Source of the DNA: Thalassiosira profunda
Taxonomy: Eukaryota; Bacillariophyta; Thalassiosirophyceae; Thalassiosirales; Thalassiosiraceae
Direction of reading: 5' to 3'
Length of the DNA stretch: 10,328 nucleotides
Assembly (NCBI GenBank): GCA_036939355.1
Contig: JALLAP010000783.1
Span: 1 to 10,328 of the forward strand
The notes under the pieces were generated by a model that was not told where the DNA came from, did no database searches, and saw nothing but the letters and a program-made list of their open reading frames with translations. Positions 1-7,167 of the stretch are shown here, piece by piece (positions within the stretch are counted from its first letter, which is position 1; each line of letters opens with the position of its first letter). The position numbers were made by a program, and so were the translations under genes.

Positions 1-998
1 AGAGCCTGAAACGAATGATACGATCGTGGCTCGAGGAATCCTTTCCTGGAATGTCCGTGGAGGAACAAATGGAGCGGGCAGAGGTGAGGTGATACGAATG
101 ACTGGTTTGCTGTTCTTATCAGTGCATGTCTCACGTGTGTTGTTGATTTGTTCTGCAGACCATGGATATCAGCTTGATCGAGGAGAAGATGGAGGAGTCC
201 ATCAAACACATTTACGAGCTGAATTCTGTCGTACGGATGTCCCTGATAGAAATGCAATTCATCAAGAAGGTAAGTTGCCTCGAGGTAGCTTTCCAATGCA
301 CCTTGTCGCTGTCACTCATTGTTAATTGTGTTACGTTCTTCAACAGGAGCTTCTGAGTGCACTTGTTGCAATGGACGAATTAATGGGCAGCAACGAGATC
401 AACATGCGGATTGCAGCGATGGTAAGAGTTTGCTGAATGTGGCCTCTTCAGCGGCGCAATTGTGGACCGAACCTCTCATTTGTGTGTCCCATGCTCGGTA
501 CAGACGCCAGCGGTTATTATGCTGATGGCCATTCGGAGGGTATTTCGGACGCTCTTCTATTCCCTCGTCAAGGTTGGGAAGAGCAAAGAGGAGATCTACT
601 CGTCATTCAGACAAACAATATTGGACATTGAGAGGTTGCTGGTGATGAGAGACAATCCGCCCTCGCCGCCGGAGTCATTGGAATGGGGAAGTAGTGCCGC
701 CGGAGGACGCGTCCACACACAACAACCAGAGCAAACATCGCAAACACTCTCTGCAGAGGATCTAGGCATGCTCCTTCTCCACATCCACGAATGCAGGAAC
801 ATTCTGTGGCAGAGCCGTCGGCGCTTCGGCTCGGACGTCCTCCGCAACGTTGCCGAAGACTTGGCAGAATTGGCGGGCGAGCGCGGGCCGGTAAGCGTGG
901 GCCAGCAGTTGCAAATCATCAATCGAATGGCTCGAACGTATCCTTTTATGAAGGTGGTCAGTTCGGGCGTTCGCTTCGACATGATCATTCCGGGATGA
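1..998 (+). CDS. NCA2-family mitochondrial protein, 3' part (4 exons in view)
   Basis: This is the C-terminal part of an NCA2-like protein. The family (yeast Nca2, plant DGS1) sits in mitochondria; yeast Nca2 affects expression of ATP synthase subunits 6 and 8. Coding segments are 1-83, 159-269, 347-421 and 504-998, giving about 253 residues, with TGA at 996-998. Introns are 84-158 (75 nt), 270-346 (77 nt) and 422-503 (82 nt), all phase 0, with donors GTGAGG, GTAAGT and GTAAGA and CAG acceptors. Family hallmarks in order: MDISLIEEKMEESI; then QFIKKELLSALVAMDELM followed by NEIN; then a hydrophobic TPAVIMLMAIRR stretch with IERLL downstream; and DLGMLLLHIHECRNIL near the end. The 5' end lies outside the window, so start and targeting signal cannot be judged. 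A low-complexity Ser/Pro/Gly linker (about 655-750) separates the IERLL part from the C-terminal helices. The family call is from remembered motifs, but the splice joins restore one continuous family-like sequence. Confidence 0.85.
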
Positions 999-1041
999 AG
1001 CTTTTGCAACTACAATTTTATTAGACAAACCGCCCCGGAGC

Positions 1042-1215
1042 CTAACCAAGAACCTGCTGGCCGTCCAAGTGGCCGATGCTCCGCACATAATACAGGTACA
1101 AACCCATCGACGCGTTGTCCGCGCACGCCGCTGTTTTGGCTCCCCACAAGCAGCGGCCTAAGGGCCCGCTGGCCTCGATAGCAGATGCCCTCTCCTCGCT
1201 CAGCTCCTTGTGTTC
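1042..1215 (-). CDS. Probable last exon of a small unrecognised minus-strand gene
   Basis: The minus strand holds an open segment of 57 residues plus TAG (1042-1044) with normal protein composition, starting EHKELSEERASAIEA and ending RSIGHLDGQQVLG, with two Cys and an aromatic LYLYYV stretch. No ATG precedes it in frame, so it needs an upstream exon. A possible acceptor is CTAAG just before 1215. A matching donor (GTACAAT at 1354) would join it in phase 0 to an Arg-rich segment that starts at the ATG ending at 1519, making a protein of about 112 residues. That first exon resembles an organelle presequence (Arg and Ser rich, few acids), but this is inference. The position fits the rest of the window: its stop is 43 bp from the NCA2 stop, and it would be head-to-head with the next gene. 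I do not recognise the family. It could be a chance open frame. Confidence 0.38.
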   Translation of the reverse strand, partial: EHKELSEERASAIEASGPLGRCLWGAKTAACADNASMGLYLYYVRSIGHLDGQQVLG

Positions 1216-1616
1216 CTTAGGTACATGTAGAGGAACCAGTATTAAATTTGGAGGGAAAGGATACCTTTTTCGCTCCTCCCCCCCCGGGCCGGCGGCGCGC
1301 GGGGCGGCCCCCCGCCGGCCCCGCCGTCTATGCAAAAGAAGCGGCGTATTGTACAAATCCAGCAGCCAGCCCCCACGCAGAGCCTCCCCTCCCCCGCCGC
1401 CTGCTCGCTCTGCTCCTCTCCGTCAAGGACGCCGCTATCCGAAGTGCGGGCGACCGCGGAGGGCGAGCGGCACAATAGAAGGCGGAAATACCCCGACACA
1501 TCATATGCACCAATGTCATGATGCGTTGAAAACCCTTGCCCGCGCCGCTCCCACTGAAGGAACTCCCGCCCAAGCTGGAGTTGCCGGCGCTGCTCCCTCA
1601 GATCAGCCCCGCGACG
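1216..1616. other. Space upstream of the methyltransferase gene
   Basis: About 400 bp without a firm gene. It holds the GC hairpin at 1286-1321 and, on the minus strand, a possible first exon (about 1355-1519) of the small gene ending at 1042. The last 97 bp, 1520-1616, would then be a shared head-to-head promoter. No clear TATA box or initiator could be fixed by eye. Confidence 0.4.
1286..1321. repeat. GC-only inverted repeat (hairpin)
   Basis: GGGCCGGCGG at 1286-1295 is repeated as its exact reverse complement CCGCCGGCCC at 1312-1321, with a 16-nt loop that is also all G+C. It lies in a run from about 1275 to 1326 that is almost free of A and T, unlike the flanks. It sits in the space between the NCA2 and methyltransferase genes, within the possible intron of the small minus-strand gene. 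No function can be assigned from sequence. Confidence 0.75.
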
Positions 1617-2714
1617 ATGGACAAGTCGTGGCGCAACAATCTCTTTCGGGCCGCCATCGCCCTCATGATATGGACGAAATGGCATCAAAATTCGCTCCTG
1701 GACGGAGACTCCAAAAACGCGCCTTGCGATGATGCCGGCAAATACACACATAATGATGCCAATATGTTGCCCAATTCACCCAGAAAGGTCGAATCAGGAT
1801 GGGACGCGGTAGGGCAGCAGCTGTACCACGACCGGGTGGTGTCCCTCTCGTCTGCAGGAGTGATCAACACGACGGTCTATCCACCGATGATGCCCTGGCC
1901 GCGACATCTCTCCGGGGGGTTCTTTGTGAGCCAGGACGAGGGCGCCAACCGCAACTTTTGGGGCAATCTCGCAAATGGCGGGTGGGAGCGGCAAACGTTC
2001 AATATCTTCAACAAGTACATTGTCCCAGGCAATACGACGGTGGTCGACTTCGGTACGTGGATTGGGCCCACATTATTGTACCACGGCGGATTCTCGAAGC
2101 GATCGTTCGGGATGGAGGCCGATCCGGTGGCGTTCGCCATCGCCGAATACAACGTCGGGCTGAATCAAAAGTTGAACCCCGGTTGGGGAGGGCGCGTGTC
2201 GGTGGACTCAGGGTGCATCAGCCGGCCGGAGGACGTCGGGGCGATGACCATGAGGGCGGGAGGGAAGCCGGGGAAGAGCATGAGCGGCATAAATGAGAAG
2301 GTTTTTCAGGACCACGGTGCCCGATCAGTGGCGTGGAAGGTGCGGTGCTATTCGCTACCGGACATCTTCGAGAACTACTGGGGCATTCGCCGGCCATACG
2401 AGGATGTCTTCTTGAAGATCGATGTCGAGAGCTACGAATGCAAGCTGGTGCCGTCGTTTTACGATTGGCTGAAAGACGAGCGTTATCTTCCCAAAATGTA
2501 CATCAGCTTTCATCCCCAAATAGCCCAGTGCAGCGACGAGGAGTTCGAGGGAGCGCTGAAATTCTTTCGGTTGTACGATAAAGTCAGAGTGAAAGGTGGC
2601 AATCGAGTGTGGACGATCGATGACTCCACCGATGTAGAGGAGCTGAAGAAAACTCTCGGCGGCGAGGTTGTGTTGTACCAGGATCGCCATGAAATCGAAG
2701 AAGAAAGTAAATAG
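1617..2714 (+). CDS. FkbM-type SAM-dependent methyltransferase
   Basis: A single-exon gene for 365 residues. It belongs to the FkbM methyltransferase group (Methyltransf_21), which usually O-methylates sugars or other small molecules; the substrate here is unknown. SAM-binding motif I is VVDFGTWIGPT at residues 142-152, followed by the acidic MEAD at 166-169. The family's downstream motif is KIDVESYE at 267-274, followed by MYISFHPQ at 294-301. The start was placed at the ATG at 1617: it has A at -3 and G at +4, and the frame upstream offers only a TTG at 1536. The N terminus (NLFRAAIALMIW, residues 5-16) is a short hydrophobic stretch after a Lys/Arg and could be a weak signal anchor, so location is uncertain. 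The C terminus is acidic. Its 3' end faces the cyclin gene, 106 bp away. Confidence 0.8.
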   Translation: MDKSWRNNLFRAAIALMIWTKWHQNSLLDGDSKNAPCDDAGKYTHNDANMLPNSPRKVESGWDAVGQQLYHDRVVSLSSAGVINTTVYPPMMPWPRHLSGGFFVSQDEGANRNFWGNLANGGWERQTFNIFNKYIVPGNTTVVDFGTWIGPTLLYHGGFSKRSFGMEADPVAFAIAEYNVGLNQKLNPGWGGRVSVDSGCISRPEDVGAMTMRAGGKPGKSMSGINEKVFQDHGARSVAWKVRCYSLPDIFENYWGIRRPYEDVFLKIDVESYECKLVPSFYDWLKDERYLPKMYISFHPQIAQCSDEEFEGALKFFRLYDKVRVKGGNRVWTIDDSTDVEELKKTLGGEVVLYQDRHEIEEESK

Positions 2715-2820
2715 ATCAATGTAATTGATTTGGACTCGTTCTCTAGCGTGTTTATGACTGTATTTGATATAAGCTTGTTGCCCTCCAAGGGCTCTGTACT
2801 TCTCTGAATACCATCACCGT

Positions 2821-4284
2821 CTACTTTCCGAAGAGGATGGTGGCAATGGATGTCGGAGAGCGGTTCGATCGTCCTCGTTTCTCGTTGCCGGCGCAGCTGC
2901 CGGACGATCCGAACGATGACACCGTCTCAATCTTGACGGGAGGATTCTCCTCCACGATCATGTCGTCATCACCGTCAGTGTGAACCTCGTGGAAAGTGCG
3001 CCCCGGAGCTGCGTGGTGATCGCCACCACAGCAGAACAGCTTCGTCACGTCGAAGTTTTCCATCGACTCGAGGGCGACTTCGAGCGGAGAGACTTGGGCG
3101 TGTGTGCTGATCTCCAGCGAAGGCTGCTGGTGGTACCTCTGGTAGGTGGTGGGCGTGAGGTTGACGGACGGGGTGCTGTGGACGCTGCCGCCGCTGGCCG
3201 ACGGGGGATCGACGAGCACGCGCAACGCCTCGACTGTCCTCGCCAGCTCTTCTCGTTGCCTCGAGGGGCCGTCCGATGCGTGCATCTTGTGCATCAACTT
3301 TTGGACGCCCTTGAGGAACAAATGCTGGTCCGCCTCGGACATGCAATCCTTCTTCATTTCGAAGGCGTTGATGACGGCCGCGAAGGCCACCGTCGACCGC
3401 TTCTTGGTCGCGAAGGACGAGTCGAAGTCCGACAGCTGTATTTGGAGGTTGGCCAGGTCCTGGAGGCCCTTGGCAACTGCATCTGTCTCGTCTTCGCTGC
3501 TGCAACTGCTCGTGCTCCGGGGCAGCAGCACGTCCAAAAAGGCATCGATGTAATCTACCTTGTCGGCCGTGCACGCCTTCCACTCCAGCGCAGCCAGCAT
3601 GACCACCTCCATCTTCACGACCTCGCTCGACGTGTACCGCCCCCGCGAGAGGTAGCTCACGTGGTCCGGCTGGACGTTCAGCCGCTCGAAGAGCTTGACG
3701 GCGAGGAACAGCGCCGTGAGCGCCGCGAGCTGGTACTCGTCTCGGTCCTGCGAGGCGGCCACGACGACGCCCGGCACGGTGTGCGGGTCCGACGACGGCA
3801 GCCTCGACACGGCGTGGCGGTGGACGGGCGTCGCCATGAACCGGTCGAGCAGCGTCAGCGATCGCGAGGCGGTGGACCGGTCGATCTTGAGGAAGTCGGA
3901 CATCTCGTAGTACCAATCGCACATCTTCGTCCGGTCGTGATCGTTCACCGGCTCGTCGTCCTCTTCGGCCGCGGCGGTGGATGTGATGGGAGTGGCCTTC
4001 ACCCTCGACCGCGTCTGCGGATCGATCGCCGGGAGGGCCTCCTCGTTGGCCATCATGGAAAGGAGGGTGTCCATCGCCTGCTCCTCTCGCGACGGCGTCG
4101 CGTGCGAGGAGTCGCTGGACGACGAGGGCTCGATCCAATGCGGAGACGAGGGCGACGCCATCACGCTCGCGGACGGAGGCGGCGGCAGCGCCAGCGTCGT
4201 GACGTTGTCCTCGCCGCCGTCCATGCTGATGACCTCGATTTCCTCCATTGCAACTGCCGCTTCATCGTGTCGGGAGACGAACAT
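2821..4284 (-). CDS. Cyclin, diatom-type
   Basis: A single-exon gene for 487 residues, likely a regulatory subunit of a cyclin-dependent kinase. The cyclin N-terminal fold runs from about residue 115 (RTKMCDWYYEMSDF) to 240, with TLLDRFMATP at 144-153. Lys197 in LAVKLFE and Glu226 in KMEVVMLAALEW are 29 residues apart, the same spacing as the Lys/Glu pair of cyclin A that contacts the kinase. A weaker C-terminal cyclin region follows at about 241-340. The stretch from about 154 to 184 carries extra Pro/Ser/Asp residues between helices. The first 110 residues are rich in Ser, Pro, Glu and Asp, as in unstable proteins. The tail ends RSNRSPTSIATILFGK; its SPT is a possible kinase site. The first ATG at 4284 was used, but ATGs 12 and 20 codons later are possible. 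It resembles the large diatom-specific cyclin group from memory; the subclass is not certain. Confidence 0.85.
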   Translation of the reverse strand: MFVSRHDEAAVAMEEIEVISMDGGEDNVTTLALPPPPSASVMASPSSPHWIEPSSSSDSSHATPSREEQAMDTLLSMMANEEALPAIDPQTRSRVKATPITSTAAAEEDDEPVNDHDRTKMCDWYYEMSDFLKIDRSTASRSLTLLDRFMATPVHRHAVSRLPSSDPHTVPGVVVAASQDRDEYQLAALTALFLAVKLFERLNVQPDHVSYLSRGRYTSSEVVKMEVVMLAALEWKACTADKVDYIDAFLDVLLPRSTSSCSSEDETDAVAKGLQDLANLQIQLSDFDSSFATKKRSTVAFAAVINAFEMKKDCMSEADQHLFLKGVQKLMHKMHASDGPSRQREELARTVEALRVLVDPPSASGGSVHSTPSVNLTPTTYQRYHQQPSLEISTHAQVSPLEVALESMENFDVTKLFCCGGDHHAAPGRTFHEVHTDGDDDMIVEENPPVKIETVSSFGSSGSCAGNEKRGRSNRSPTSIATILFGK

Positions 4285-5037
4285 TGTATCGCTGTGTTTT
4301 GCCGATCGGAGTTTAAGTTCATATCATGTGCACATCGAGGCTGCATGAATTGTGAGCTGCAATGCAAGGGGAGGCTCTTCGATGCATCGGCCGTTTGTCG
4401 ACGTCGGAGGGCGCACTTGAGGCGAAGGCAGTAAGAGCCAAGCAGTTTCGACAATGAATTGCAAAGTGTCAGGTTGTGCTTTGGCCTACCACGCAACAGT
4501 TAGAGGATCAAAGTTAGCCGAGAGTTAGACTGAATGCCATCGCGAAGCAATGCATTGGCATCCGTGACGAAAAGAGCAGTGGTGAGCGGATCATTGGTTG
4601 CCGGGGACGAAAAGGATCAGCCAGCATTGCAATGAAGATGCCGCCCTTTCCCAACTTGCACGCGGATGACAACACTTTGAACTGGCCCTCTCGCTTGCCC
4701 AACTCGTCTCGCCGGACTTTCAAGGGCCGCGCCCGACAAACGGCTGCCAAAATTGTGGCACGCTGCGCCCCGGACACGGCGTCGTTGGGACAAAGGGTGG
4801 CCAAGGTTGGCCGTCCGCTGGCCGAAATTGGTGCTGGTGCTTCACCGTCTGAAAGTGTACGTATGTAGAATTTGGTACTAAAAGCTTCGCAGTAACCACT
4901 ACTAGCCAGCAGGCGAGGGAGCCATCAGAGCGAGGAGCAGGCTAGCCGCATCCTCCTCGCCGCCGCCCCACGCACCGCTGGAGGGCCCGGAGCACGAATA
5001 CGTCGCTGGGTTGGTGTTGATAGGGTCTGTCTTGAAC
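4285..5037. promoter_or_regulatory. Head-to-head promoter region of cyclin and HA-protein genes
   Basis: The longest gap in the window (753 bp) separates the starts of two divergent genes, so promoters of both must lie here. ACGT cores occur (for example in GACGTC near 4400), but no factor site can be fixed by eye. A plus-strand open frame with ATG at 4632 runs to a stop at 4869 and could be an upstream exon of the HA gene (see findings). Otherwise I see no gene. Confidence 0.45.
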
Positions 5038-5745
5038 ATGAACATCAAGAGGGAAGAATGTTACGAAGAAAGCACGGACGACGAAGGCGGGGCCCGGCAT
5101 CACGGCCATCAGCTAAAGGCGGTAGTTCCCAAGAAAGAGGAGGATGTGGATACGGACAATGATATTCAGGCCACCGATGATTTTGAGGTCAACGAAGCGG
5201 CGAAGGGGGCGCGTGCCATGAAGGATCCACATGAAAAATCTATCGAGCGTCGCTCGTCGAACGACGAAGGGGGTGGAAGCCAGGCGAAGGTGATAAAAAC
5301 ATCATTTGAAGAGAGACTAAAAGAGCTGACGGCGTACAAAGCAGAGCATGGGCACCTGAAAGTGAAGAAGAGCGAAGACAAAAGACTAGCTCAATTCTGT
5401 GTCGATGTTAGACGAGCGCGCAAACGACTTGGTACGATGAAACTGGACGACGGACGCATAGTCTCCTTGGATGCCCTCGGATTTGATTGGGAGCCACAGA
5501 ATAGAAAAGAAGAGCAATTTCAGGAGAGGTTGGATGAGCTGAAGGCGTACAAAGAAGAGCACGGGCACCTCAAGGTGAAGAGGAGCGAAGACAAAAGCCT
5601 TGCTAGATTCTGTTCTGACGCCAGGCGCGCGCACAGAGGAGACGGCACGATGACGATGACGAAGGAACGCATAGCCGCATTGGATGACCTCGAATTTGAT
5701 TGGGAGCCACAGCGAAAGTCGCGACAAGATAGTTTTACACGATGA
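5038..5745 (+). CDS. Two-repeat helicase-associated (HA) domain protein
   Basis: This protein of 235 residues has an acidic, charged N-terminal part (about 1-85, many Asp, Glu and Lys) and two tandem helicase-associated domains (HA, PF03457 type) at residues 89-154 and 160-225. Each has the pattern ERL.EL.AYK.EHGHLKVK, then L..FC, a basic RR.R patch, an R..LD.L step and FDWEPQ. No helicase motor domain is present. Stand-alone HA proteins are numerous in diatoms and their role is unknown; nucleic-acid binding is often assumed. The ATG at 5038 is the first in frame. The frame stays open back to 4906 without an ATG, so an upstream exon is possible. The 3' end faces the coproporphyrinogen oxidase gene across 47 bp. 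Confidence 0.8.
   Translation: MNIKREECYEESTDDEGGARHHGHQLKAVVPKKEEDVDTDNDIQATDDFEVNEAAKGARAMKDPHEKSIERRSSNDEGGGSQAKVIKTSFEERLKELTAYKAEHGHLKVKKSEDKRLAQFCVDVRRARKRLGTMKLDDGRIVSLDALGFDWEPQNRKEEQFQERLDELKAYKEEHGHLKVKRSEDKSLARFCSDARRAHRGDGTMTMTKERIAALDDLEFDWEPQRKSRQDSFTR
5302..5712 (+). repeat. Tandem duplication encoding the two HA domains
   Basis: Copies lie at 5302-5499 and 5515-5712, with a period of 213 bp. By my count the two 66-residue units match at 43 positions (65%). Identity is highest around EHGHLKVK and FDWEPQ and lowest in the basic middle part. This points to an internal duplication within the gene. Confidence 0.85.
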
Positions 5746-5792
5746 AGCTTGCTGCACCAGAGGCTTGCTTCACTTTCTTTCAACGATAGCGC

Positions 5793-7040
5793 TTACACCC
5801 AATCCCTCGGATTCTTCAGTACCTCCACCAACCGCGCCTCCTCGCTCCCCTCCTCCGGCACGTTGTTGTAATCGAAGTGAATCACCGGCGGCGCCGACAC
5901 CATCACCCCCTCCACCCGCGGATTGGCGTTGGCCAACCCAAACTTCACCCCCCGATCGTACAGCAGATTGAACTCGAGATATCTGCCCCTCCGGAGGCAC
6001 TGCCAGTGTCGCTGTTCCTCGGTGTACTCCCGATCCTTGTTCTTGGCCACGATGGGGAGCCACGAGGGCATCCATCCCCGCGCCACGTCACGCACAAAGG
6101 CGTATGTTTCCGGCGTGGCGTCGAGGTCGTCGAAGAAGATGCCCCCGGTGCCCCGATGCTCAGACCGGGCCGGCAGGTAAAAGTACTCGTCGCAGGATTC
6201 CTTCATGGCGCGGTACGACAGTCCGTGCCGATTGTCGTCGGAAAAGTGCGCGTCGCACGTTTCCTTCAGGTGGGCATGAAAGCCGACAATGTCCTCGTCG
6301 ACGAGGTAATACGGGGTGAGGTCGGAGCCGCCCCCGAACCACGCGACCGATTTCGATTCTCCGTCGTCGTTTGCGGATTGCACGAGGAAGATGCGCACAT
6401 CGGACCGAAACGTAGGCACGAAGCAATTTCTGGTGTGCAATACCACGCTCAGCGCCGCGGCCGAGTAGATGTCGCCCTCTTTAACCTGCAATCCATCGTC
6501 GCCCTGCCGGCCTCGGATTGTTGCGGCTCGATCGGCCGTCAAGATTCCCTCGCGGATAATTGTCAGAGAGCACGCGCCCTTCTCGACCACGTCTCCGCCC
6601 TGGATAACGCGGGTGATACCACCACTTTTTGCGCCCGCCTTTTCTTTGATATCAGTTGCAAAGGCGCCCCAGCCGTCCCGCGAGAACTTCTCGCCCGAAC
6701 CGTCCGCGGACTCCACCTCTTCGATCATGGACGTCTGATGCTCCATGAGAAAGGTTGCAAAACTATCAAAAATATCCTCGGGCGACGATTCCTCGTCGAC
6801 GTTGGCAATGCCGCTCTCCTCCGCCAACGGCGTCGACGCCAGCGCCCCGCCTCCGCCGCGAGGGCAACGTGATGTGCGTCCAAGTGATGTGCCGCGTGGA
6901 ACATGTGATGTTGATGGGTGCTCGCGAAAGAACGCGCGGCCACGGGCCGACGGCGCGTCCCGCGGCGACGACGGGGCCGCGAACGCCTCCGCCGCGGGCG
7001 AGAGGAGGAGGAGGAACGAGGAGGATAGGAGGGGCAGCAT
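5793..7040 (-). CDS. hemF: Plastid-targeted oxygen-dependent coproporphyrinogen III oxidase, diverged
   Basis: Coproporphyrinogen III oxidase turns coproporphyrinogen III into protoporphyrinogen IX with O2, in haem and chlorophyll synthesis. This single-exon gene encodes 415 residues. The leader (MLPLLSSSFLLLL..., 1-19) is a signal peptide ending AEA, followed by Phe20 in FAAP, the diatom plastid import mark; an Arg/Ser-rich transit part follows. Family motifs: GGITRVIQGGDVVEK (about 140-154), WFGGGSDLTPYYL (234-246), the signature starting CDEYFYL and ending GGIFFDDL (283-306), RRGRYLEFNLLYDRGVKFGL (350-369) and the PRDWV end. Two motifs are changed: the usual VPT-x-H-x-N reads VPTFRSD (Arg212 for His), and the usual HR-x-E-x-RG reads ARSEHRG (Ala291 for His). 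It may therefore be a diverged paralogue. The start was placed at the ATG ending 7040 because the signal peptide begins there; the frame is open to an ATG at 7148. Confidence 0.9.
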   Translation of the reverse strand: MLPLLSSSFLLLLSPAAEAFAAPSSPRDAPSARGRAFFREHPSTSHVPRGTSLGRTSRCPRGGGGALASTPLAEESGIANVDEESSPEDIFDSFATFLMEHQTSMIEEVESADGSGEKFSRDGWGAFATDIKEKAGAKSGGITRVIQGGDVVEKGACSLTIIREGILTADRAATIRGRQGDDGLQVKEGDIYSAAALSVVLHTRNCFVPTFRSDVRIFLVQSANDDGESKSVAWFGGGSDLTPYYLVDEDIVGFHAHLKETCDAHFSDDNRHGLSYRAMKESCDEYFYLPARSEHRGTGGIFFDDLDATPETYAFVRDVARGWMPSWLPIVAKNKDREYTEEQRHWQCLRRGRYLEFNLLYDRGVKFGLANANPRVEGVMVSAPPVIHFDYNNVPEEGSEEARLVEVLKNPRDWV

Positions 7041-7167
7041 CGTCGTGAGCACAAGGAAGTGAAAGTGTTGGGGGGCGGCGGGGCGGCGGGGGCGCAGTCC
7101 TTGGGTAATCACGTAAGTACGTAGGTAGGAAAGAGCGGGCATCTCCATCTCCCCTCATCACACAACG
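7041..7167. promoter_or_regulatory. Head-to-head promoter region, coproporphyrinogen oxidase / sulfotransferase
   Basis: Only 127 bp separate the two start codons. It contains a G-rich run (about 7070-7093) and a CGTAAGTACGTAGGTAGG stretch at about 7110-7127. Part of it could also be translated as an N-terminal extension of the oxidase (in-frame ATG at 7148). No TATA box was seen. Confidence 0.5.

Noticed and set aside
1536..1616. N-terminal extension of the methyltransferase
   Set aside because: The extension has no ATG, only a TTG, and is Pro/Leu rich; the ATG at 1617 has a good start context.
2980..4434. Long open frame on the plus strand opposite the cyclin gene
   Set aside because: It mirrors the cyclin codons in G+C-rich DNA, is very rich in Arg, and shows no domain; the minus-strand frame has clear cyclin motifs.
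994..5750. GATGAAGCTT spanning the stop codons of both the NCA2 gene (994-1003) and the HA gene (5741-5750)
   Set aside because: Shared 10-mers are expected by chance in a window this size, and the flanks do not match.
5877..6872. Long open frame opposite the coproporphyrinogen oxidase
   Set aside because: It is the shadow of a strongly conserved coding frame and shows no family motif.
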